From Nymphaea colorata (Eukaryota; Streptophyta; Magnoliopsida; Nymphaeales; Nymphaeaceae), in contig NC_045147.1 in the NCBI RefSeq assembly GCF_008831285.2, forward strand, positions 10,917,427 to 10,977,426: a DNA stretch of 60,000 nucleotides. Direction: 5' to 3'. How positions within the stretch are numbered: the first letter of the stretch is position 1; each line of letters opens with the position of its first letter. The notes beneath the pieces were generated by a model. It saw only the letters and a list, made by a program, of their open reading frames with translations. It made no database searches and was not told where the DNA came from. The translations under genes were made by a program, and so were the position numbers. Positions 12,651 through 26,299 of this stretch are shown here, piece after piece.

Positions 12651-12763
12651 CCAGGGCCACGCGCCCCTTTGAATGCACAGAAACACAAGTAAGAGTAGAG
12701 CACTCCCACAAATCGCTTCATCCATTCCACCGAGTTCCCTTTAGAGATAGACAGACAAAATAC

Positions 12764-14441
12764 ATGAAGGGCATGGCTCCATATTCCTCTAGTCATGGCC
12801 GCCTCGCCATGGCCGGTAGCTTGGCACTGTTCTGCCTGCTGATGGAGTTGGCCTCAGTTGTTTTAGCTCACGATGGCGAGTTGCGCGTCGGCTACTACAG
12901 CCGCAACTGCCCTTCCGTTGAGGACGTCGTGAGAAGCACGGTCACAAAGGCCGTTGCTCGCGATCCAGGCACGCCTGCTGCGCTGATCAGGTTGCACTTC
13001 CACGACTGCTTTGTCAGGTTGAGCACCTTCTATCTTCCTAGATGTTTGATCTACGTCTGTAACTGTAAGTAGCATAAAAATTATACATGTTACAACGCCA
13101 TTGGAGTGTAAACTTCAAGCTAAAGCTCCCTATTCAAACCAGAGAAAGTTGTGTGCGCCGTGCCCATGGTACACTGTAAAGTAGTGAAGGATATTTTTAT
13201 AATTTGTTCAAAAGAAATGTCCTTTATAATCATTTTATTTTTTTTCATTTTTATTTTTGTGTTTACAATTTTTTTAAGTGTAAACTAAAGGTACTTTAGT
13301 TGTTAACCATATTAATGCACAAAAATTCATGTACCAATACCGCACATATAATCATTCAAACACTTTAGGTTAATATATTTCTATGATGTAGTGGAGTTTT
13401 AAAAAACCACGTGCCATCTCCAACCTGCCAAGCCCTAATTTGGCACCCACAAGCCCTTGGCCTTAATGCAACCCCAGACACTATAAGCAAAAGCAACACC
13501 CACACCCTGTTAACAGGGTGAAAGGAAACTGTTTTGACCTCCCATTAAATTGCCAATGAAAGACCACAACATATTCATTTGTCAAGGCCCCGCAACCGTA
13601 ACTTCCCGTGTCGCCAATCTTTGACAAATTTTTTAAACTAAAACGTCCTGGTTTTGATTTAAATTCACAGGGTTGTGATGCATCTGTGCTGCTGGACTCT
13701 ACGCCGGGCAATCCAGCCGAGAAGGATTCCCCTACAAACAACCCCAGTCTCAATGGGTTCGACGTCATAGATGAAGCCAAATCCATCCTGGAGTCCCAAT
13801 GCCCGCAAGTGGTCTCTTGTGCGGACATTGTTGCCTTCGCCGCCCGGGAGTCTGTCCGCGTTGCCGGAGGGTTCTTCTATCCGGTGCCGGCAGGGCGACG
13901 AGACGGCCTTGTCTCCAAGAAATCCGAAGTTAACCAGAACTTGCCGATGGCATTCTTCGACGTCAAGCAATTACAAGAGAACTTTGCAAGGAAGGGTTTT
14001 TCTCTCGAGGACATGGTCACGCTGTCCGGTGCACACACGATCGGGGATTCCCACTGTTCTGCATTTTCGAACAGGCTGTATAGCTTCAAGAACACAACGA
14101 ATGCCTCGGAGCCCTCCATGGACCCGAAGTACGTATCTGACTTGAGAAGCAAATGCCCAGCTCCAGGATCGCGCCAGGATCCAACCGTACCATTGGACCC
14201 AGTGACACCACGGACGTTGGACAACCAATACTACGTGAACCTCAAGAACCACAGGGGCCTTCTCTCATCGGACCAGGCATTGATGGAGAGGGATGACACG
14301 GCCAAGATGGTGCAGGCAAACATTAACAGTGGCTCGATTTGGTTGCATAAGTTTGCGGACGCGATGGTGCGGATGGGGAAGATTGAGGTGTTGACTGGGT
14401 CTCAAGGACAGATCAGGAAGTCCTGCAGGGTTATCAATTGA
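12764..14441 (+). CDS. Class III peroxidase B, coding exons intact but splice donor mutated
   Basis: This is a near twin of peroxidase A, with roughly nine in ten residues identical by eye. Exon 1 is 12764-13018 and exon 2 is 13671-14441. Joined at the ancestral positions they would give 341 residues with the signal peptide, [20 protein letters not shown] and all eight cysteines. The base at the intron +1 position is T instead of G: exon 1 runs AGG|TTGAGC where A and C have AGG|GTG. The nearest GT, one base upstream, would shift the frame. No alternative acceptor restoring phase was found before exon 2, because an in-frame stop stands at 13599-13601. The acceptor (TTCACAG) is normal. The intron is 652 bp against 241 bp in A because of inserted repeat DNA. 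A recently disabled gene, or one using an unusual splice, are both possible. Confidence 0.85.
13110..13370. repeat. Dispersed repeat inserted in the peroxidase B intron
   Basis: Relative to the intron of A, this segment is extra. It resembles 25590-25770 upstream of peroxidase C: both contain a T-rich tract, then ACTAAA-GGTA, then TTAAC-CA, then ATGCACAAAAATTCATG-like sequence with ACCAATA and GCACATATAA. Class and true ends are unknown. Confidence 0.6.
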
Positions 14442-17766
<3,325 letters not shown>

Positions 17767-17983
17767 CTAAACCATAAGACACACTAGCATGTGTTAACAC
17801 ACAATATAGTCCATTTGAATAACAAAGCAATTACCATAAATAACATACTGCAACAACTGCATGTATACCGAGTACTCATTCCAATCATGGGCCGATATTG
17901 CATAATCTAAATAAACCATAGGACACTAAAACATGCATCAACACACAATATAGTCCATCTGTACAACAAAGTAATCACCATAC
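17767..17983. repeat. Two-copy tandem repeat, about 140-bp period
   Basis: Copies at about 17767-17842 and 17906-17983 share AACACACAATATAGTCCAT, CAACAAAG-like and ACCATA words in the same order. Function is unknown. Confidence 0.7.
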
Positions 17984-18037
17984 ATCATTTTCATCTGAAA
18001 AGCTTTGTCCTTCAGTTTGTGCTAGTTTTTCCAACCT

Positions 18038-18780
18038 TGTTCTTTCTCTTTAGAAACATTGGATAAAATTGGAACGACATAGGGAAGAGGACATGTCCCT
18101 TGTGCAAGGATGATTACAATTGTTTGTGCTTGTTTTTCCCATTCGTTTAGATCAAAACCAACAACTTGCGTCTCTTTGGAGACACTTAATAAATTAATTG
18201 GAACAATAGTGAAGTGAACATGGCACGGATAATTACAATTGAAAATCTGATTTTCACTTCATATATGTAGCGTAGTTTAGATGAGTACAATATAAAAGTC
18301 TTGTGAGCATTCAGTAAAGTTGATGGTTTGGAAAAAAATTTGTTTTAATGAATTACCCAAATGCGGATCAAGTAATCCATAGTACTTTAGGGTGGGAGGG
18401 AGGAATATATTTTGACATCCCTGGGATGATAAGACTTTTATTTTGGAGTGGGGGTGGAAGAAATATGTTGTTTGAAAAGCTTAGTCACTATGTTTAAGTC
18501 TGGCTTTTCTCAACATTGTTTGTTCAAACGACAACCAAGAACGTGAGTCTTTCCGGAGACATTTGATAAAATTGGAACAATATAGAGAAAAGAACATGAA
18601 GCCAGCACAATACTGGCTGAAATTGCAAACCTGATTTTCCCTTTATGTATATAACTTAGTTTACAAGTACAATATAAATGTTTTGTGAGCATTTACTAAC
18701 TTGATGGATTTTGTCTAATGAATCAACCAAATACAGATCAAGTACTCAATACTCTCGGATGAATGGGAGGAAATCTCACT
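18038..18780. repeat. Degenerate tandem repeat, about 380-bp period
   Basis: The stretch 18120-18410 is repeated at about 18495-18770. Shared words are AACCAA-AACTTGCGT/ACGTGAGT, GGAGACA, GTACAATATAAA, GTGAGCATT and AAGTA-TCCATA. A partial third copy (GATAAAATTGGAACGA) lies at about 18055-18085. No coding frame is conserved. Confidence 0.7.
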
Positions 18781-18867
18781 GCCCTAGTGAAAGTTGAACC
18801 CTTCTCTTTCCTATCATGCCCCCAGGGTTCAAGAATGTTTCTGGTGATTCAGGGTCGAGGATAAGTA

Positions 18868-19070
18868 ATTGATGCGTTGAAATGAAAATCTAAAGGAGCA
18901 AATATTGAAATGTAAGTTCAAATGGAAATAATATTGAATCTAAATCCAGTATTTATCTTCGGGGATACGTATTGATACTTTGAAATCCAAATGTAAAGGA
19001 ACAAATATTGAAATGTAAATTCAAATGCGAAGAGTACTGAATCTAAATCCAAGTACTACATCATGGCATA
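18868..19070. repeat. Two-copy tandem repeat, about 110-bp period
   Basis: The sequence ATATTGAAATGTAA-TTCAAATG followed by ATTGAATCTAAATCCA-like DNA occurs twice. The copies differ at few positions, so the duplication is fairly recent. Confidence 0.75.
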
Positions 19071-19242
19071 CCAATATATTCCAATTTACATTGAATACGA
19101 ATTCTAATTATTGGAAATTGTGCATTTGTAATTATCCGAAGCCAAACAAAAAATGAAGCAGTTTGCAAGGTCGAAACTGAAAACAGCTTTGCAAGAAAAT
19201 ATAAAGGACATCATTTACAATTATTTGCAACTTTCAAATGCC

Positions 19243-19260
19243 ACACACACACACACACAC

Positions 19261-19291
<31 letters not shown>

Positions 19292-19292
19292 C
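19243..19292. repeat. Compound microsatellite (CA)n-(GA)n
   Basis: An uninterrupted CA run is followed by an interrupted GA run. Confidence 0.9.
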
Positions 19293-22200
19293 AGGTTTGT
19301 TGGTTAAAGGAGGGGACATTACAATAAATTTTTCAGGATGCCTATGTCATCATCTTTCAACTACTTAATTATTTACAGCTTTCACATCACAATTTTACAG
19401 AGAATTTATTTCGGCCAACCATGCATATGGACATGTATGGAAATGATACTCAGATAAACTTGGTTGACATTAAAATGAAGCTGCTGCCACAAATTTTTTG
19501 CTAAAGTAGCAGTCATCGCATGTAAATGAAATGCATTAAGATGCTCAAGAAAGGAAACGCTCCAGGAAAAGAATAAAACTAATAAATTTGACCCAGCAAG
19601 CTATAGTTGTTCGGGAAGATGACAAAGGCAGGTTCTTATACCCCCAACAATTTAGTTTGGATGTCTCCCAGAACCAAACAAATTGAAGCCTTTTTGGCCC
19701 CAAAACCAGTTTAATTATAACAAGCTAGGTTTGGAGTTTGGACGTTAGGGCGTGATCCATCAAAACCATCAGGCCCAGACCACTAACAACCCTACTTGCA
19801 TCCCAAAAGATCCAAAAAGTACTTCTGGGTCCAGGTCAAGTAACCCTTGGTTGGATCCAAATCTGGGTCTGAATCACCATCAACGTTTCTTCCCTCAGCA
19901 GCTTGAGTATCCGATACTCGTAAACCTACTCTTAACTGTTTTTGTATTTCTTAAAAGAAGAAGCTTCCTGCATTATGAAACTATGAAAAAAATCTGTATC
20001 ATACTGTATGTGGATCAATATGTGGGTTTATAGTTTTCAATATTTTTAGTTTTAAATCAATGTAAGATCATTTCAAGCTATTTTAAAGGTCAATAACTCA
20101 AAAAGATGAAAGTAATATATAAATAAGCTAATGGGCATCAATTTGCACGGGTCAACCAGTCATGTCGAAGAGCAAATTAACCGCTTCTGTGTCGACAATA
20201 TATTAATAAAAGACAGCGACGTTCATTGATTTTTTGCTTCTTAGTTAATTTTTTGGGTTTGATAGCAGGCTTTGGTATGTTATTCTTTTATATTACAAAT
20301 GGTGGCAAGCGCGGAATCTGAGTTGAAGGATGTTTCGTAATTCTATGTAAGCGAAGCAAACCGAAACCCTTGAGACATGAGGGTATAGCCTTAAAGGTTT
20401 TAAGCCCAAGACAATTTCCCTCTTATAAACATTAAAAAAAAAATAGGGTTCATGTTCGCAATACTAGTTTTAGTAACTCAACAAGTTAATTATCCACGGT
20501 TCAGATTTTAAAGCATTCCCTGTTCGGGACGGCTAGCTATACGCAAAGAGGTGGCCTTAAATGATGCATAGTGACGTTAACTACTGCTAACGCCTCTGCA
20601 CCCTTTGTTATGAGGAGCACAAAGAAATTAATTGATCCTGTTGGCAACTTTAACATCTCAATATGCACGTAACTACAATTGAAGTTTTAGTTGATGCTAG
20701 CTTAACAGTAACGCAGAACTAAAGGAAAATCTGCTGTTGAGACCTCAGAATACTAGTAAAACGATACAGAAGAACGTATTTTTTATCTGACTGTTGAGAA
20801 TTTCCTTCTTTTTTTTTTTCATTTTAAGGAAGTCTATATCTCTTTAGTTCAAGGCCGATTCCACGTGCAAAGCATTGACGTAAGTAAGATGGACGCATTT
20901 TTCTTGTGATTCTACGGTATTTTCCCCTTTATCAATAGCGTAATTTCATCTGTCACAAAAAATAACTTTTTGGGTGTTCCATTTTGTCTTTGTAGGGAGG
21001 TTTTTTTTTGCCCTTCTTATCAAGTTTAATGGAGGATTGAATATTCTTTAAATCTCTCAATGTCTATTGATTGCTCATGCAGAAGTCTTCTTTTGAAGTA
21101 AGGACACTGCTGGAGGGATGGGGGAAGGGTAAGGACTTCAGCTCCCAATCGAATCGTAGAATGAAATACGCCTCCTACTCACCCAAAAGTTAAAGGATGG
21201 TGGGTGTTGGGGATCGTACACGCTATTCATATTTCAACCATTCCAAAACCACCATGTCAATATGAGAAGGTCATTTTAATTTTGCAAAAAAGATAATTAT
21301 TCTTTAAACTGGCGTACCTTTATGCTTCTCTCGAGCTTTGTTTCTTTATGAAGACACCCAGCTTCTTTCCATATTTTGTGAACCCATGACCAGACTTGGA
21401 TCGGCAAATGACTGAGTCACCAGGTCAGTGAGTTGCCTTGTCGACTCGGTGAGTTGAATCGTTGAATCAGTTGAGTTTTAAAATAACCTGAATGGGCGGA
21501 GTCAGGATGAGTCAGGCAGAGTTAGGGGCAAGTCGGGTCGAGTCTGGCTGAGTCAGGGGTGAGCCAGACCAACCTTGACTCGTGGCCAGGTTTTCTGACG
21601 ATTTGAGCTGACTCGGAGATTCCAGAGCCAACTGGGCAAGTAAGCCAACTATGCCTCTTGCAATAGAGCCGTACGTACGCAACGTGGGGAAATTTATACA
21701 TGTACATTGGATCAAGTTCATGATCTTATTCATGTGGTTAGTTGTTCAAACTTAAAGAAGTTACGTAGCTTTGCAAATTTTGTGAGCCAACATGAAACCA
21801 GCAGCTTTCGAAGTTCACGCCAGACATAAAAAAGGGTTAAACTAATTCGCATAATTCATAAATTGTTGGCATGTAAAGCTTTGTATGCCAGTGAAATACG
21901 TGGGTTGCATCTCTCGTTGTTCACCGATGTACCTAGTAAAATGCATCTATCGAGTTCTAAACCTTCCCGAACATTAGAAACCAAGCGTTATGCTTGACGT
22001 TCATAAACTTGCGTGATCTTGACCTTATTAGATAACTTTGAGTTTTCTTCATTAACTTGATCGCACATTTGTAGAACAAGAAAGGCATTTCTGCTCCGGT
22101 TGTTGCATTTACTGGTGAAAAGTAAGTCATAAGGAGTTGATGCTGCAAACATAAGCACTCTTACCCAGTTACCCTTATGCTCCACAAGCCCTACTCTTCA

Positions 22201-22858
22201 TAGGGCATGCATGATGCTAGTGTTGGAGCTCACCTTCTGTGAACATCTTATATCCCATGGGCCCTATTCAACCTTTATCAAATTTGACTTAATCGGTTCC
22301 TATGGATATGGATTTCGACTGAGATTTGGACAATGTTTTTTAAACAGTAATCAGATCTCTCCCCCTTTATATATATATATATATATAAATAAATATAATA
22401 GGGTGTATTATGGTAATCAAGCAGGTCAGCTGGTAACATTGAGTAGATGCAGTGAACCTTGAATGTGTGCATATATTGCCACCAAGTAAGGGAATGGGCA
22501 TGCAACAACGGCCTTAATTATTTATTGAATACAAAGATGGTGCTTTGTCAAGTACTACAAGTAACAAGAATAAAATAGCAGTCATGACGCATTGATGTGG
22601 TTCAGGCAATGTTGGATCGTGAAAAATTTGGTTAGGTTGTGAGACACCCATTGGTGGAGAGACAGTTTGAGTAGTTAATGTTTGCTCTTAGAAGAAACAT
22701 CATTATATCTTTTTCAGACTTAAGAAAGTTCTTGATATGTCCTTCCAACTTAAATCCCCCAAAAAGAAAAATAGAGGTCTATGTATGGCCTTTAGTAGAG
22801 AATTCTTCCCCTAGATTTATAAAAGGGAGATTTATATATTTTGTAGAGGTATCTATAA
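19293..22858. other. Intergenic DNA with a GAGTC-rich patch
   Basis: No gene is recognised. At 21405-21620 short GAGTCAG, GACTCG and GAGTTG words recur irregularly, giving a GC-richer low-complexity patch. A (TA)n run lies at 22369-22387. A segment near 22490-22620 loosely resembles 23890-24040 and could be decayed LTR sequence flanking the copia fragment between them. That pairing is uncertain. Confidence 0.5.
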
Positions 22859-23725
22859 CTATATAAGCTTATCAATATAAACCAAGACATAAGAGTATTG
22901 TTGGGAACGCCAAACGATGGACCAACCGAAATATATAAAATAAAAGTGGCTGAAATAGGCATGAGGAGCTTGTTTCAAACTGTAAATGGATTTGTAGTTT
23001 TTATAGACACTCCTTACTTGGTGTTGAGGATCTTTAAACCCTAGGGATTGATCCATATAAATCTCTTCCTTAGTTCCTAACGTAGTTAAGGCACTTTGTA
23101 CAACATCATGCTGCATATCACATTTTAGTTTGTCCAGGGATAATAGAGAAAATATGCTGAATGATTATTGGTTCAACAAGAAGACTAATGGGGTGTTTAG
23201 ATGCCAACTAAAAGCCAGGTTTTGGCCTGCAAAACCTGATTTTTGCCTGTAAAACTAGACCTTTGGAGTGTTTGGAATGTCATCAAAACTAGGTTTGAGA
23301 ACAACCTAGTTTTGACAAAACTTGGTTTCGTAAAAGGAAGTGAAAATCCTAGCCTCTCTTATGTTATTCAAAAACTTGCTAGGTTTTGGATGTGGCACCC
23401 AAAAAAAAAAAAAGTTGTTTTAAAACTCATTCAAAAACTTGGTTTTTATTTTTCACAAAAACTAAATTAGATGAGGGTGTCATCTAAACCAACCATAAAG
23501 GTTTCAAAATAATTAATCAACCCTTCTTGTTGGTTATATCCATGTCAATGTGTTTTTCCTTATATAATTCTAAATTGCCATCAGCTTTGCATGTTAATCC
23601 ATTTTGTAGATCCACTTGCACTGAACTATATAGTAAGAAATTCATTTAGGAAGAGGATTATTCTACATTTCATTCTGTTGAAGGGCATGCATTATAGCAG
23701 CCATCCAATTTGGATCACTAATAGG
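22859..23725 (-). pseudogene. Degenerate Ty1/copia reverse-transcriptase fragment
   Basis: The minus strand reads the copia RT block EEIYMDQ-LGFKDPQH-SIYSLKQAP, followed by SQQYSYVLVYIDKLI, where a YVDD-type catalytic motif has become YIDK. Upstream on the same strand (23496-23725) are decayed remains of the preceding RT segment (PNW-AAIM-AL, ADG-LE-YK, YFETF). The two parts are separated by a 307-bp MITE. Stops and frameshifts throughout make this non-functional. Confidence 0.75.
23189..23495. mobile_element. Tourist-like MITE (PIF/Harbinger-type), TSD TAA
   Basis: The ends read TGGGGTGTTTAGATG and CATCTAAACCAACCA, inverted repeats matching at 12 of 15 positions. TAA flanks both sides (23186-23188 and 23496-23498). 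The insertion interrupts the copia RT reading between the FETF block and the next RT block, which independently supports the boundaries. A 3-bp TAA duplication fits PIF/Harbinger. The element has no coding capacity. Confidence 0.75.
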
Positions 23726-26265
23726 CTACACGATGGGTGTTCGGGGGAGTGATATAAGCAAGCGAGCTTCGAGGATGGGTGTTCGGGGGCTTGGTAGGCT
23801 TGAAGTTTGGGTGCACCATCTTGAGACCTAGTGACCATATGATGGGTTTTTGCGGAATTAGTGATGGAGCGACTTTAGCATATGAGGGTAGAGATGGGCA
23901 GTCAGCAGTGTAAGGATGTCAATTACAGCCCTTAATTATTGCTTCCATATTGAGGTGGTGATTTGTCAAATAAGAGGGAAAACAATGAAAATATATAGCA
24001 GAGAGGAAGAAAGAAATAGCAAAGGCATGATGTAATGTGGTTCAGTCAACATGACATGTCCACAGTGTTCTTTTCCCTCCTCTCAGCTCCTCACTTGTCC
24101 TGAAAGTTTTCATCTTATATATAATTTCTCTACAAATTGATACATCACAATTGTCCAGTTTATTCTGACTAGCTAGATTCTTTGTCAGATATGGTATTTG
24201 TATCTTCACCTTCCTTATCATTACTGGAATACTCTTTCAATATTGTCTGGTTGGCCCATTATTTATTTGTTAGGTTGGGCATGATGGAAAAATTGTCAAT
24301 CTTGCCCTTACAGCTTGGTCTTCCAATACCTGTTAGGTCGCAAATATTTCTTCTCCCTGTTCAAGTTAAGCAAGGATTTCTAATAGTTGATAATATTTTG
24401 GTTTCTTCAATTGTTTCTAGATTGTTGGAGTTTTGGTTGCTTTCGTTTTCCTTTCTTCCTGATTTTCATGTTTGTGTACTTGATGTTATTTTTTTACCTG
24501 CTTAGCACAGTTTCCTGTGCTTTATTTGATTTGAGGAATAAGAAAATGTCCAAACCATTTCTTCTTACTCTTTTTTCTCTTTTGATAAATGTTGGTTGGT
24601 CATATCTTTGTTACAATTGTATGCTTCTATTTTATCCCTTCCAGTGGCAAAGCCAGAAATTTTTTACTATGGGGCATTAGTACATTGTATGTGAAAAAAA
24701 TTTCAAACTAAAATATATGTTATTTTAAAAATAATGCAAATAATCATAGTTATGAACAAACTTAAAATTGATCCCAACAAGCAAACCATATCATTAGTGT
24801 TATGGACAAAATTACACCTACATATCAGTAATATTTTAGATTTGCATCAGATTTTGAATCGTTTTTATATTGAATGATTCCCTTGTTAAGTTGTTGCAAG
24901 TACCACTATTTTGGATTCTATATCTTTCAAACCATGCCTATCAGATATCCTGACCGGGCATTTTATATGGTTCTCCAAAAAAAGAATCTTTTATAAAAAA
25001 AAATGTGAGGTAGAACCAAAAAAAGCCTTTGTCAGCCAGTTCAAGCTTGCCGCTATGTGAACGTATATATAAGTTTATAGAGTATATTTGACAATCAGTG
25101 TTTGATGATTTACATTTACGCATATAACGTGTCATAGCAGGCCTTATAATTATTAACCTTATGGAATATATACTGCTGCAATCGTTGCTTTTCATGGGCA
25201 AGCTGGCAAGTGACGCAGCAATACCATCATAGAAAGTCTTATTAACGCATTCTCTTCGTAAGGGAAATCCTTTTAAATTTCTTGTAGTGGTAACATAAGA
25301 AGTTACGTTTATATCTAACCGGGTAAGAACGAGATCTTCTCGACCACACTCACGACACCGAGAAGAAGAAAAAAAAGACAAAGATTTCTTACATGGTTTG
25401 GAGACGAATTTGGTTCTCCTACTTCCACATTGGGATTTTTTTATTTTTTCACTATCTTAGAAAGAACAAAGATACAAGAAAAATAACCATCACCCCCAAA
25501 CATTAGAGTTAGGGACAAGCCCAAAAATGTCCTTACAAAATTTTTCAAGAAAATTAGAAAAGCCTACTTAAAGTTGTGTTGTCAGGCTCATTGTGTGCGT
25601 AAATGAGGGAAGGGCATTTTAATAATTGATTAAAAAAGTCTTTCATAGTCTTTTAATTTTTTTCATTTTCAATTTTGTCTTTACAAAAAGTTTTTTTTTT
25701 CAGTATGAACTAAAAGGTATTATAGTTAACACACAAAAAATCATGCACCAATATAGCACATATAACTAGGTTGGTATGAAGTATATATGAGACTCCACAC
25801 TCCAACAACATCTTTAACGAGTAGATATCAAATGGAATTCATCAGATTTAGTTACAAAACTGCAAACCTGATCCGAATCTGATTACCGAAAACCAAATTC
25901 AATTCAGAATTGTGTCATAATTAATTGGATATATCCAATCCATTTGCATCTCTACACCTCTTGTTAGATGATCTCCCATGTTGTCTCCCATTCGAAGAGT
26001 TGGTCAATCACAAAAAGGTTTACAAAACAAAAACAGAAAAATGGAAAGCTCCACCAGTTGAAGCATGTATGTAATTCTCTGAAACAATGTCCATCTTAGA
26101 GATCTTGGGATGAAAACGATAAAGTCCTTTTTGTACCCTTGACCTTCCACTTTAATTTGCACTTATGTATATCTTTATAGTTTTCATATCATAGCTCTCC
26201 ACACGCTATATTTTTATATTATTTGTTGAACTGTTTAATAGAGTAAAGGCATCCTCTTCTGTGCC
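23726..26265. other. Intergenic DNA upstream of peroxidase C
   Basis: GATGGGTGTTCGGGGG occurs twice (about 23731 and 23774). GTGGCAAAGCCAGAAATTTT near 24645 resembles the end of common plant non-autonomous transposons. The part at 25590-25770 is the partner of the repeat in the peroxidase B intron. No gene is supported. Confidence 0.55.
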
Positions 26266-26274
26266 CTATAAATA
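26266..26274 (+). promoter_or_regulatory. TATA box of peroxidase C
   Basis: CTATAAATA lies 87 bp before the ATG, the same nonamer as in A and B although the surrounding sequence has diverged. Confidence 0.75.
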
Positions 26275-26299
26275 CTTCCATTTGTATGCACCAAAACGC

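Noticed and set aside
13062-13070. GTAAGT in the peroxidase B intron as a replacement donor
   Set aside because: Using it would add intron sequence and put exon 2 out of frame with an immediate stop. The same motif exists in A, where the normal donor is present.
24182-24680. Two overlapping plus-strand frames rich in Phe and Leu
   Set aside because: T-rich DNA gives hydrophobic frames by chance. No membrane-protein family is recognised.
24941-25381. Minus-strand frame of 146 residues
   Set aside because: No family resemblance, no promoter, codon composition like the AT-rich background. It may be chance.
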